The notes: generated from the sequence alone by a model not told the origin. Positions 18,373 through 26,984 are shown, counted from the first letter of the stretch. The stretch is DNA of 64,000 nt from Alkaliphilus flagellatus (GCF_018919215.1 NZ_JAHLQK010000002.1:62001-126000), one strand, 5' to 3'. Translations and numbers: made by a program.

Positions 18373-19290
18373 TTAAAAGAAAATTTTCTGCATTCGTTTT
18401 TTAGCCATATACATTGCCCCTATAATTCCAGGATCTTGTATTTGAGACAACTCTATATGTATTTTATTCTTCATAACAGGGTATATATATTGGTTAAATT
18501 TATTATTTACCCTTTCGATAAAATTAGGTGTAGAAACTGTAACCCCTCCACCGATTACGAAAATGTGAGGATTTACAACATGTGCAATTGCTGACATTCC
18601 TCTTGCTAGTGAATCAACTACTATTTCTGCAATTTCAGATGCTATAGTATTACCATTATCAGCTAAACTAAATATTTCATTAGCATACTGTATATTTAAG
18701 CCTTTATCCTTAGCCATTCTTAAAATACTAGTGCCACTTACAAAACTTTCTAAGGATCCATAGTTTAAGTAGCCATGCTTAAATTTACTTTCTTTTACTA
18801 TAATATTAGCAATTTCTCCTGCATGTCCAGTAGAGCCTGAAATTATTTCTTCATTTATACAAAGACCACCACCAACACCAGTTCCTATAGCAATATAAAA
18901 AACTATTGGGAACCCTTTTCCTGCTCCATCTAAAGCCTCTGCAAGCGCTCCTACATTACAATCATTTTCAATAAAACAAGGAGTGTCAAAATATTCTTCT
19001 AGAGTTTTTGATAAATGAATATTTTTCCATCCATGAAGATTAACAGCATTTAGTACTATACCTTTGTAAGGGTCTAGTGATCCAGGCATACCGATTCCAA
19101 TAGCTTCAATATTATAGTTACCTTTAACTGTACTTATCATAGATTTTAATTTTTCTATAATATATTCTGGCCCATTTTCAGCCTCCGTCAATTCTCTTTT
19201 TTCTTTTAAAATAACACCTTCATTATTAAGCAAGCCTACACGAATATTTGTACCACCTAAATCGATTCCTATCCAATATTTTTTATCCAA
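18373..19290 (-). CDS. ROK-family sugar kinase lacking the zinc cysteines
   Basis: ROK (repressor/ORF/kinase) protein of 305 residues without a DNA-binding domain, so a kinase: GIDLGGTNIRVGL phosphate loop, ENDCNVGALAEA with the catalytic Asp, GTGVGGGLCINEEI, GHAGEI. The start is TTG 19290 behind GGGGTGATG. The usual ROK zinc motif CxCGxxGCxE that follows GHAGEI is replaced by HGYLNYGSLESFVSG, so the cysteines are lost. Substrate (glucose, N-acetyl sugar or other) cannot be read from sequence and no sugar gene is adjacent. Confidence 0.88.
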   Translation of the reverse strand: MDKKYWIGIDLGGTNIRVGLLNNEGVILKEKRELTEAENGPEYIIEKLKSMISTVKGNYNIEAIGIGMPGSLDPYKGIVLNAVNLHGWKNIHLSKTLEEYFDTPCFIENDCNVGALAEALDGAGKGFPIVFYIAIGTGVGGGLCINEEIISGSTGHAGEIANIIVKESKFKHGYLNYGSLESFVSGTSILRMAKDKGLNIQYANEIFSLADNGNTIASEIAEIVVDSLARGMSAIAHVVNPHIFVIGGGVTVSTPNFIERVNNKFNQYIYPVMKNKIHIELSQIQDPGIIGAMYMAKKRMQKIFF

Positions 19291-19647
19291 TTACATCACC
19301 CCACAAAGTTATTTTAGATTTAAAAACTCAGTTAAGGAAAACATACCATGGCATTAGTATACTGTCAAATTAAAAAACATAAAAAATAATATCGTAAATT
19401 ACATGAAAGTTATTATCTTAAATAATACAAATAACAAAAATTTATTATTAAAAGTCTTAATATATAATTAAATCATAGTGATAAACAGAGGATTAATAAG
19501 GGATAATAGGATTTTTCAATGGAAATTGGTAATACTACAATAGATGATGAATAAGTATATATTTTTCAAGAAAAATCAAAATTGAGTTATTTTGCGAGAA
19601 ATTATACAATTAAAGAGAAGAAAAAATAAAAATTAGAGGTGTTATCA
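19291..19647. other. Intergenic region between divergent ROK and GNAT genes
   Basis: AT-rich spacer that must hold two divergent promoters; no site convincing enough to name was seen. The only reading frame noted is an 11-codon one (ATG at 19519) without a good ribosome binding site. Confidence 0.4.
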
Positions 19648-20235
19648 ATGGGAACTAATAGTTCAGACAGCGATGATAGTGACAGTGATAGTGATAGTAA
19701 TAGGAATAATCAATCTGGATTAAAGCTATGGAATTATAAAAAGGAAATTACAATCAACATCACTGATGAAAGCGGTAAAATAGGTTATATAAAGGGAGTG
19801 TTACTAAATACAGAGCATATTCTTAAAGAGCTAAAATCTGATGAGGTATTAAAAGTTCTAGAATTTAACGACAAGGAAGATGAGGAAGAAATAAAGAGCT
19901 TCTATATTCAAGTATTGTCTAAGGGTGACTGTAGAAACAACGCATTTTATATTACCGAATTGTTCATCGAGAAACAACATCGAGGAAATGGCATAGGTAG
20001 AAGGATATTTGATGAGCTACCACGGTTTTTATATGACCACATAGATAGGGATATATCTTGTATATATTTGATGCCTGGACCTTTAGAGAAGATAGACGGG
20101 GAAGTAAAATATATTATGAACCCTAATGATGAACAAATGATAGTATTGAAAGAAAAACTTATAAAATTTTATGAATCAGTAGGTTTTGAAAGGATTGGTA
20201 AAACAGAGTTTTTTCATAAGTATCAGGTTATTTAG
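19648..20235 (+). CDS. GNAT acetyltransferase with Ser/Asp-repeat N terminus
   Basis: About 195 residues. ATG 19648 is chosen over GTG 19639 because GAGGTG lies six bases before it. The first 18 residues are a low-complexity Ser-Asp run coded by GATAGT-type hexamer repeats, a substrate for slippage. The remainder is GNAT-like, with the acetyl-CoA loop in QHRGNGIGRRIFDELP and a C-terminal KFYESVGFERIG segment. The target is unknown. Its last codons and terminator are repeated at 23.8 kb. Confidence 0.72.
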   Translation: MGTNSSDSDDSDSDSDSNRNNQSGLKLWNYKKEITINITDESGKIGYIKGVLLNTEHILKELKSDEVLKVLEFNDKEDEEEIKSFYIQVLSKGDCRNNAFYITELFIEKQHRGNGIGRRIFDELPRFLYDHIDRDISCIYLMPGPLEKIDGEVKYIMNPNDEQMIVLKEKLIKFYESVGFERIGKTEFFHKYQVI

Positions 20236-20308
20236 TTTAAAATAATATAGTGAAATATTTAATATATTAAGAAGGAGCCTTGGTAAGTTTACTTACTAAG
20301 GTTTTTTT
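20191..20308. repeat. Direct repeat copy A (GNAT 3' end plus terminator)
   Basis: About 110 bp that match 23781-23902: shared blocks include CATAAGTATCAGG, TATTTAGTT, AATATTTAATATAT and CCTTGGTAAGTTTACTT. Copy A codes the true last residues HKYQVI-stop of the GNAT gene and its terminator. The two copies bracket the DUF2229/activase gene pair. Confidence 0.8.
20278..20308 (+). terminator. Terminator of the GNAT gene
   Basis: CCTTGGTAAG / CTTACTAAGG hairpin followed by seven T. Confidence 0.9.
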
Positions 20309-20564
20309 GTATATTAATCCAACTATCAATATTATGAATGAATAATAGGAATTTCTTTTGGTATAGACGAGTTTTGTCTAAGTCAATAAAATGGAAAAAT
20401 AAAGTATAAATAGGAGTATGAAGGAAACAATACTATTGATAATTTTATTAACTTAAATAAAAAATTTGTATGAAAGTATTCTCAGGATTGTAAACCTAGG
20501 GATACTAGATGGAGTGGCTAAGTCATGGCATCTAAAGTACAAATTTTTAATAATGGAGGTACTA
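20309..20564. other. Intergenic region upstream of the DUF2229 gene
   Basis: AT-rich spacer. The open frame of the downstream gene extends back to 20466 but without a ribosome binding site, so it is treated as leader. A stretch near 20393-20430 (GGAAAAATAAAGTATAAATAG) loosely resembles the AT-rich repeats at 32.6 and 34.4 kb. Confidence 0.35.
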
Positions 20565-22724
20565 ATGATTAAAATTGGCTTACCAAGAGCAATGTCCTAC
20601 TATTATTTATATCCTTTTTTTAAAACATTGATTTCAGAATTAGGTGGAGAAGTGATCTTATCTAAGCTAACTACTAAGGCGACCTTAGAAGAGATGTCTG
20701 TCTGTCCTACTGATGAACCTTGTTTAGCAGTTAAATTATATTTTTCCCATGTAAAACAATTAATAGATGAGGATTGTGAATACATATTCATACCTAGATT
20801 GATTAGTGTAGAAGAGGGAAATTTTTGTTGTCCTAAAATCATCGGTATAGCAGATATGATTACAAATACATTTGATATTGGTGAAAGAGTACTATCCCCT
20901 AGGATAGATATGAGCAATAAACAGCAAATGGTAGAGGATTTACACTATATTGCAAAGTGTCTAGGATTTAAAAAAAATAAAGTCATAGAGGTACTTGATA
21001 AGTCTTGGAAATTCCAAAAGGATTTTTCAAAATTTATGGTAGACAATAAACTTACAACTGAGGAAGCTTATGCAATACTAGATAAAAAATCAGGGATTGA
21101 TCACTATAAAGAACATGAAGAAGATAAGGAACAGGTGCCAGCTATTGGTGTAATAGGGCATCCATATGTTTTATATGAATGGGTAAGTCATAACTTAATA
21201 CAACGGTTTAGACAATATGGAAAAGTATTTACTCCAGAAATGGTGGATAAAAAACATATTAAAGATCAAATGAAACAGATTTATGAGGGAGAGAAGCTTT
21301 GGCATTTTGAAGCACAGATGCTTGGATCAGCTCTTTATTTGATGAAAAATCGTCTAATAGATAGGCTTGTATTAGTAGGTCTATTTGAATGTGGACCAGA
21401 ATCTATCGTCGAGGCCTATATTGAAGAAGAAGCAGACCGGTTAGGAATTCCACTGTTAAAACTTTTTTTAGATGAACAAACGGGCGAAGCTGGACTAGTG
21501 ACAAGGATTGAAGCCTTTATGGATACGGATATACAAAACTTAGAGGAGGAAGTCACTGTAGTTCATAAGCCTTTTCATACTGAAAAAGTACTATTAAGAG
21601 AGAAGCCTATTGTTGGGTTTCCAGCAATGGGACAATTAGACATTGTTATAGACTCTATATTAAAAGAATGTGGAGTTGAAACTGTCAAGCCCCCAGCTCT
21701 ATCTACACGCTCTATTGAACTAGGAAAAGAGTTAGCTCCCGAATTTGTCTGCTTACCTTTAACAGCAACCCTTGGTCAGATGATAGAGATGCTAGAATTA
21801 GGGGCTAATTCCTTTCTTATGGTTAGTGGAAAAGGAAGATGCAGATTAGGCTGGTATGCACAAATACAGGAACTACTACTAAAGAGAAAAGGGCTATCTT
21901 TTAATATGATGATTATAGATTCTCCTTTTCCATTAAGAAAAAATGGACTAAATTTCTTTAACACAATTAAGCAGGTTACAAATGGAGCTAGATTTGATCG
22001 AGTTATTAAGAGCTTAGCTCTTGGATATCATAAGCTTGAGGTGTTGGAGAATGCTCAAGCAGTTTGCAGACGGATTAGGGCCTATGAGAGTCAACGTGGG
22101 CAGATAGATCAGGTATTTAATCTACTAAGAGCTGGCATTGATCAAGCTTCAGATTATAGGACTGTAACAAAATTTTATAAGAATTTTATGGAAGAGACAG
22201 AGACTATTAAATTAGAAGATACAAATCCTTTAAAAGTTGCCCTTGTTGGAGAAATTTGGGTATTGCTAGAGCCATTTGTTAATATGGAAATTGAAAAGTT
22301 TTTAGGTAGCAGAGAAAATATTCGAGTTGTAGTAGAAAGGGAACTAACTGTAAGTCATTGGTTGCAAGGAAATATTTTGTATACTAAAAAGGCTGTAAAA
22401 AGAGGAAAAGAAATACAGAAAGCCGCATCCCCCTATCTAAAGGAGTATGTTGGAGGGCATGGGCGTGAAAGTATAGGATTAACGGCATTAGCTTCACAAG
22501 AGGGAGTTGATGGAGTAATTCATTTAATGCCCTTTACTTGTATGCCTGAAATTGTGGCACATAATATTTTGACACAGGCAAGTGATAAACTTGACATTCC
22601 TGTTCTATCGTTTATCATTAGCGATCAGACAGGGGAGGCTGGATTTGAAACGAGATTAGAGGCTTTCTTAGAATTACTATTAGAGAGAAGATTTGAAAAA
22701 ACATATCCTATGGGGTGGTCATAA
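20565..22724 (+). CDS. DUF2229 / CoA-substrate enzyme activase-type protein, internally duplicated
   Basis: About 719 residues related to the D component of 2-hydroxyacyl-CoA dehydratases and to the DUF2229 part of large activase fusions. It contains two homologous halves: each begins with an (I/V)GFP or IGLPRAM segment and ends with a copy of DQTGEAG..TRxEAF (about residues 305-320 and 690-705). Cysteine-containing motifs CPTDEPCLA, GNFCCPKI, FVCLPLTATLGQ and GKGRCRLGWY may bind Fe-S. ATG 20565 is chosen because GGAGGT precedes it. The stop overlaps the activase start (TAATG). Function is unproven; the pair probably performs an ATP-driven low-potential reduction. Confidence 0.82.
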   Translation: MIKIGLPRAMSYYYLYPFFKTLISELGGEVILSKLTTKATLEEMSVCPTDEPCLAVKLYFSHVKQLIDEDCEYIFIPRLISVEEGNFCCPKIIGIADMITNTFDIGERVLSPRIDMSNKQQMVEDLHYIAKCLGFKKNKVIEVLDKSWKFQKDFSKFMVDNKLTTEEAYAILDKKSGIDHYKEHEEDKEQVPAIGVIGHPYVLYEWVSHNLIQRFRQYGKVFTPEMVDKKHIKDQMKQIYEGEKLWHFEAQMLGSALYLMKNRLIDRLVLVGLFECGPESIVEAYIEEEADRLGIPLLKLFLDEQTGEAGLVTRIEAFMDTDIQNLEEEVTVVHKPFHTEKVLLREKPIVGFPAMGQLDIVIDSILKECGVETVKPPALSTRSIELGKELAPEFVCLPLTATLGQMIEMLELGANSFLMVSGKGRCRLGWYAQIQELLLKRKGLSFNMMIIDSPFPLRKNGLNFFNTIKQVTNGARFDRVIKSLALGYHKLEVLENAQAVCRRIRAYESQRGQIDQVFNLLRAGIDQASDYRTVTKFYKNFMEETETIKLEDTNPLKVALVGEIWVLLEPFVNMEIEKFLGSRENIRVVVERELTVSHWLQGNILYTKKAVKRGKEIQKAASPYLKEYVGGHGRESIGLTALASQEGVDGVIHLMPFTCMPEIVAHNILTQASDKLDIPVLSFIISDQTGEAGFETRLEAFLELLLERRFEKTYPMGWS

Positions 22725-23770
22725 TGGGTTATTATATAGGTATTGATGTAGGTAGTGTAACTACGAAACTAGCATTAATCGATGAGCAGGGTGAAATGAT
22801 ATGGAGTACTTATTTAAGAACGGAAGGTGGACCAATTGAGGCAATTCAAAAATCTTTTGGTCAGCTTTCTAAGCAAGGCTATGATATAGAAAAAGACATT
22901 AAGGGTGTTGGAACAACAGGTAGTGGAAGACATCTAGCTGCCACTATGGTTGGAGCAGATATCATAAAAAATGAGATTACAGCCCATGCTACTGCCGCAA
23001 AATTTGTAGAGCCTGAAGTAAGAACTGTAATTGATATAGGTGGTCAGGATTCAAAAATTATATTTATAAAAAATGGGGTATCTGTAGGTTTCAATATGAA
23101 TAGTATCTGTGCTGCAGGAACAGGGTCTTTTCTAGATCACCAAGCAACCAGATTAGGAATTCCCATAGAGCAGTTTGGCGAATATGCTCTAAGATCTAAA
23201 AGTCCTGTAAAAATATCTGGAAGATGTGGTGTTTTTGCAGAGTCTGATCTTATTCATAAACAACAGTTAGGTTATAAAAAAGAAGATTTGGTTGCTGGTT
23301 TATGCATCGCCTTAGTGGGCAATTATATAAGTAACGTGGCAAGGGGAAAAAGGATTGAACCAGTTACAATATTCCAAGGTGGTGTAGCTGCTAATGTTGG
23401 AATTCGTGCCGCTTTTGAACAGAAATTAGGAATGTCTGTACTTGTTCCAAAATATCATTCTGTAATGGGGGCATGGGGCTCTGCTTTATTAGCGAAACAA
23501 TGGAAAGCAAGAGTAAACGAAAGCACAAAATTCCGTGGTATAGAGTGCATTAGTTCCTATGAATGTACCCCAAAGACATTTTCTTGTATGGATTGCTCTA
23601 ATAATTGTGAAATTAACGAACTGTATATTGAAGATCAGCTAGCCAGTAGATGGGGAAGTCGTTGTGGAAAATGGGCAAGTCTTGAAAAGTCTTCAAGTGA
23701 TCAGGAAGAAATTAGGGACTTTCCATTAAAATCAGGCTTAGAAAAGCAGGCTGTGAATTATGACCTTTAG
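22724..23770 (+). CDS. BadF/BadG/HgdC-family ATPase (dehydratase activase)
   Basis: Activase of 348 residues that uses ATP to push an electron into a dehydratase-type partner. It has the ASKHA fold: GIDVGSVTTKLALID, GTTGSGRH, DIGGQDSKII. Cys129 (SICAAGTG) and Cys168 (SGRCGVF) are the two cysteines that bridge the [4Fe-4S] cluster in the HgdC dimer. After about residue 255 comes an extra cysteine-rich tail (FSCMDCSNNCEI, RCGKW) that in large fusion proteins links activase and DUF2229 parts, so this looks like a split version with reversed gene order. Start ATG 22724 overlaps the previous stop by one base. Confidence 0.88.
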   Translation: MGYYIGIDVGSVTTKLALIDEQGEMIWSTYLRTEGGPIEAIQKSFGQLSKQGYDIEKDIKGVGTTGSGRHLAATMVGADIIKNEITAHATAAKFVEPEVRTVIDIGGQDSKIIFIKNGVSVGFNMNSICAAGTGSFLDHQATRLGIPIEQFGEYALRSKSPVKISGRCGVFAESDLIHKQQLGYKKEDLVAGLCIALVGNYISNVARGKRIEPVTIFQGGVAANVGIRAAFEQKLGMSVLVPKYHSVMGAWGSALLAKQWKARVNESTKFRGIECISSYECTPKTFSCMDCSNNCEINELYIEDQLASRWGSRCGKWASLEKSSSDQEEIRDFPLKSGLEKQAVNYDL

Positions 23771-23780
23771 TGCTAAAGCT

Positions 23781-23902
23781 TTATAAGTTGGTAATATAGA
23801 TTTTTATCATAAGTATCAGGCTATTTAGTTAAATATACTAAAGTTAAATATTTAATATATAGAAATAGAGCCTTGGTAAGTTTACTTGCTAAGGTTCTTT
23901 TT
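23781..23902. repeat. Direct repeat copy B (remnant of a GNAT 3' end plus terminator)
   Basis: Homologous to 20191-20308, including codons for HKYQAI-stop in what is now noncoding DNA and the hairpin CCTTGGTAAG / CTTGCTAAGG with a TTCTTTTT tail (23871-23902). Its terminator probably now ends the DUF2229/activase transcript. Confidence 0.8.
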
Positions 23903-23995
23903 ATTATTTTCTAAATATGTATTTTACATTAATTTATAAAATATATACTATATACAAGGAATTGATGTAAGTATGAAGAATTATATAGAAAACTA

Positions 23996-24112
23996 GATTC
24001 AGGCGGAGTTTTAACTCCACCTGAATCTTAGTTGAACTTATTTCGAGGATGTAGTGCTTGACCTACTGTTTGAATAAACGGGAGTCGTAGCAATGCACCG
24101 AAGATGAAATAA
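23996..24112 (+). other. Structured, less AT-rich leader upstream of the coiled-coil gene
   Basis: First a 13-bp hairpin GATTCAGGCGGAG / CTCCACCTGAATC (one mismatch, 23996-24029). Then a segment closed by TTATTTC (24039) and GAAATAA (24106), with an inner imperfect stem joining the GGATGTAGTGCTTGAC and GTCGTAGCAATGCACC regions. It may be a structured RNA leader or the end of a degraded mobile element. No Rfam family is recognised by eye. Confidence 0.4.
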
Positions 24113-24146
24113 TGAAATTTCTCAACTTGATAAGGAGGTTATTATT

Positions 24147-24635
24147 ATGCTAGAAGATCTTAACAGGAAAATTCATGATTTGGAATCGAATATTAAAGAG
24201 ATTAAAGAAGCTATTGCAGCAGGAAACAGTGCTCAAATTGCTTTAGAAAAAGTAATAAAATCTCTTGAAAGTGCTAAGGGCTGGGGTATATGGGATATGT
24301 TTGGCGGTGGATTTTTAGTTACTGCTGCAAAGCATTCAAAATTAGATAAAGCCAAGGAACAAGCACAACATGCACAAAGGATGCTCAGTGTATTTAATAG
24401 GGAATTATCAGATATAAATTTACCAACAGATATTAATATAGAAATTGGATCCTTTGTAACCTTTGCAGATTACTTTTTGGATGGTCTTATGGCAGATTGG
24501 TTTGTACAAGGTAAAATACGGGATTCATTAGACAAGGCAAAGGATACTTATAATAGAGTAAATAGTATATTAAGTACATTACAATCAAGGCTTAAGGAAT
24601 TAAATAAGGAGTTAGATATGCTAAAAAAGAAATGA
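24147..24635 (+). CDS. Conserved coiled-coil protein of unknown function
   Basis: Cytoplasmic protein of 162 residues with no signal or membrane segment. N- and C-terminal heptad-rich helices (about 1-45 and 125-162) flank a glycine/tryptophan-rich centre, GWGIWDMFGGGFLVTAAKHSK, and FADYFLDGLMADW. I recall similar hypothetical proteins in Bacilli and Clostridia but no function. AAGGAGG precedes the ATG. It has its own unusual structured leader and is followed by a methyltransferase gene 73 bases on. Confidence 0.75.
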   Translation: MLEDLNRKIHDLESNIKEIKEAIAAGNSAQIALEKVIKSLESAKGWGIWDMFGGGFLVTAAKHSKLDKAKEQAQHAQRMLSVFNRELSDINLPTDINIEIGSFVTFADYFLDGLMADWFVQGKIRDSLDKAKDTYNRVNSILSTLQSRLKELNKELDMLKKK

Positions 24636-24708
24636 GATTATTAATTAAGGGAGCTTAAGACGAAAAGAGGTAATTAGATGAAAAATATATGTTCTAGGGG
24701 GAATTTTC

Positions 24709-25518
24709 ATGATTAATGAAGTAAGGGAGTACTACGATAAAGCTGCAGAGGCAGAGTGGAATAGATTAAATAACCCGTACTCAAGAATAGAGTATAATTC
24801 TACAGTTTATTTAATAGAAAAGTATTTTCCTAAGACTGGCCATATTATTGATATAGGATCAGGACCAGGAAGGTATTCTTTGGAACTTTTGAAAAAGGGA
24901 TATAAAGTTAGCCTTTTAGATATATCAAACAATGAGCTAGAGATTGCTAAAAGAAAAATAGAAGAATTTAATCTAAGGTCTGAAGATTATTATTGCAAGA
25001 GTGCATTGGAGTTAGATTTTTTACCTGATGAAGCATTTGATGGAGTTTTGGTAATGGGGCCGTTGTATCATATACATTGCCAGAAGGATAGGCAAAAGGT
25101 ATTGAAAGATGCCTATAGAATATTGAAAAAGAATGGTACTGCACTGATATCTTACATTAATACATGGGGTGCACTTAGGGCAAGTGTAAGTGAGTTTCCG
25201 GAGAGTTTTCAGAATATAGAGCATTTTCAGAGATATATTGAAGGAGATTTAAAGTTTTCAGCAGAAGAGAGCTTTACAGTTACATATTTTGCTACACCAC
25301 CATTGGTATTAGAAGAGATAAGAGAAGTAGGCCTTAAAATAATATCATATGCTGGGGCAGAAAGCTTTTTATCAGGATTAGGCACACAAGTAAATAATCT
25401 TTACAGATATATGCCAGATGTATATGAAAACTATTTAAAATCTGCTGCTGAGTATTGCGAATTACCTCAATATAGGGATGCTACGGAACATTTGCATGTT
25501 ATTGTAAAGAAGGAGTGA
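24709..25518 (+). CDS. Class I SAM-dependent methyltransferase
   Basis: Rossmann-fold methyltransferase, 269 residues: motif I IIDIGSGPGRYS (about 46), acidic motif II LLDIS, and VLVMGPLYHIHCQ followed by AYRILKKNGT. Its substrate is unknown. It belongs to the same group as the gene at 35840 and as the decayed copy at 34537. A 12-codon upstream ORF (ATG 24678, good AGAGG site) overlaps its start codon and may couple translation. The last codons overlap a small membrane ORF. Confidence 0.85.
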   Translation: MINEVREYYDKAAEAEWNRLNNPYSRIEYNSTVYLIEKYFPKTGHIIDIGSGPGRYSLELLKKGYKVSLLDISNNELEIAKRKIEEFNLRSEDYYCKSALELDFLPDEAFDGVLVMGPLYHIHCQKDRQKVLKDAYRILKKNGTALISYINTWGALRASVSEFPESFQNIEHFQRYIEGDLKFSAEESFTVTYFATPPLVLEEIREVGLKIISYAGAESFLSGLGTQVNNLYRYMPDVYENYLKSAAEYCELPQYRDATEHLHVIVKKE

Positions 25519-25664
25519 TCTGGATAGAATCGATTTTTGATATTATTATTGACGTTTTAGAATTCATACTTAAAAGATGGGATAAATTAAAGCTCGGATA
25601 TAGAGCTATTATATTCGCTCTTGTAGTATTACTATTTAATTTTTGCTACCAGTATTTTAAGTAA
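25515..25664 (+). CDS. Small membrane protein, possible, overlapping methyltransferase stop
   Basis: An open frame of 49 codons begins GTG at 25515, overlapping the methyltransferase stop (GTGA); a start at the ATA 25524 behind AAGGAG is also possible. The product has an amphipathic N-terminal part and one hydrophobic segment (AIIFALVVLLFNF). No family is recognised. The lack of a standard well-placed start keeps confidence low. Confidence 0.35.
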   Translation: MIWIESIFDIIIDVLEFILKRWDKLKLGYRAIIFALVVLLFNFCYQYFK

Positions 25665-25744
25665 TTATTTACTGGAGTGATTTCATTTGCATGTAATTAT
25701 GAAGAAATAAGAACTATTAAAAAATTTGCATAGAGGGATAGAGT

Positions 25745-25897
25745 ATGAAAATTAAACTGGATAAGGCAGATGAATCAAATGCAAAGGAAATACATGAAAT
25801 GCAAATGGTTTCATTTAAACCTTTATTTGAAAAATATCAAGGCTACGAGATCAACCATGGTAATGAAAAAATAATGATAGAAGTAGGGGTACCATAA
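25745..25897 (+). pseudogene. GNAT acetyltransferase with internal deletion
   Basis: ATG 25745 behind GAGGGATAG opens 50 codons. The first 38 are a typical GNAT N terminus (IRLxKADxSxAKEIHEMQ-like, FKPLFEKYQGYE.NHGNE), then the frame jumps to a short end KIMIEVGVP and a stop. The acetyl-CoA-binding core (normally about 110 residues) is missing. It follows the start-plus-end pattern seen in several other scars in this window. Confidence 0.65.
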
Positions 25898-25918
25898 ATT
25901 GAAAGTGGAGGGATATTT

Positions 25919-26461
25919 ATGAATAAAGTAGCGGTTATATATAAATCAAAATATGGTAGTACAAGAAAATATGCAGAGTGGATAGCTAATGAAGTGGCTG
26001 GAGATTTGTTTGAGTATTCAGAGGCTAAAGCACAAAATTTATTGTCTTATGACACAATAGTTTTCGGAGGTGGACTTTATGCAAGTGGAATTAATGGTGT
26101 ATCTCTTATTACTAAGAACTTTCAAACTCTAAAAAATAAGAATCTAATTATTTTTACTGTAGGGCTTGCTTCAACGGATGACAAAGAGATTTTCAAGCCA
26201 ATTATTGAAAAAAACTGCACAGAAGAAATGCGTAGGAAAATACAATTTTTTCACTTGCGTGGGGGAATTGATTACAAGAGATTAAATTTTGTACATAAAC
26301 CGATGATGGGGATGCTTAAAATGATGGTTTCTAAGAAAAAACCAGAGGAATTGTCTGAAGATGATAAAATGATGTTAGCCACATATGGCGACAAAGTTGA
26401 CTTTACCGATATAAAAACAATAGAACCTTTAGTATTATATGTTGAGAAGCTTACTAAATGA
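25919..26461 (+). CDS. Flavodoxin-domain protein (HemG-like Flavodoxin_5)
   Basis: FMN-binding flavodoxin-fold protein, 180 residues, with the phosphate loop YKSKYGSTRKYAEWIA near the N terminus, FGGGLYASGI for the flavin ring, and the tail common to the protoporphyrinogen-oxidase-like Flavodoxin_5 group. It is likely a redox enzyme or electron carrier rather than HemG itself, since no haem gene is nearby. A GTGGAGGG site precedes the ATG. No terminator or downstream partner is evident. Confidence 0.85.
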   Translation: MNKVAVIYKSKYGSTRKYAEWIANEVAGDLFEYSEAKAQNLLSYDTIVFGGGLYASGINGVSLITKNFQTLKNKNLIIFTVGLASTDDKEIFKPIIEKNCTEEMRRKIQFFHLRGGIDYKRLNFVHKPMMGMLKMMVSKKKPEELSEDDKMMLATYGDKVDFTDIKTIEPLVLYVEKLTK

Positions 26462-26909
26462 AAACTATCTTTGTTTGACGAGTAATCTTATTCTTAAATA
26501 AGGAAGAACAGAAGTAATTAATAGAAAAAATACATAGTTTACTAAGTGAAGATAGTGGAAATGAGAAATAGCATAAATATATGTATGCCTTATAAGTTTT
26601 AAGAAATTAACACAATATGTGTACATAGACTCTCTTATAGAAAAAGTTTAAATTTAAGCAAATGTGTTTTTTAACCGAGAGAACTGTATAAAAGATATTT
26701 AATAGAGCCTGCAAAGATACAACAGATAAATAGACTTTAAAAATCCAATGAGAAGTAAATATTACTGAACTTAAGTTAGTGAATACCTCTAAATATGATA
26801 TATGAAGCAAACTTGGTGTGGGTAATAAAAATTTAGGTGAAAGTGAGTAACTCATTTGATAGAATTTCTTTTGGGTCTTTAAAATCATAGAAAAATAGAA
26901 TGATTTGTA
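26462..26909. other. Intergenic region without a convincing gene
   Basis: AT-rich. At 26502-26572 there is a broken frame (EEQK-stop-LIEKIHSLLSED) that may be the decayed end of a regulator. A minus-strand frame of 93 codons (26607-26888) has no ribosome binding site and no recognisable protein features. Confidence 0.4.
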
Positions 26910-26984
26910 ATGATTTATGAGATTGAAGATATCGATTTATTGCCATGTACATTCATTAATCCACACATTATATTACCTAAATGA
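26890..26984 (+). pseudogene. 5' fragment resembling the GNAT gene at 34864
   Basis: The stretch TGATTTGTAATGATTTATGA and the following ATTGA match the upstream region and first codons of the acetyltransferase at 34864 (MIYEI). After 24 codons (ATG 26910) it reaches a stop. It is a start-region remnant, not a functional gene. Confidence 0.5.

Noticed and set aside
26607-26888. Minus-strand 93-codon frame in the 26-27 kb spacer
   Set aside because: No ribosome binding site, biased hydrophobic composition from AT-rich DNA and no recognisable domain.
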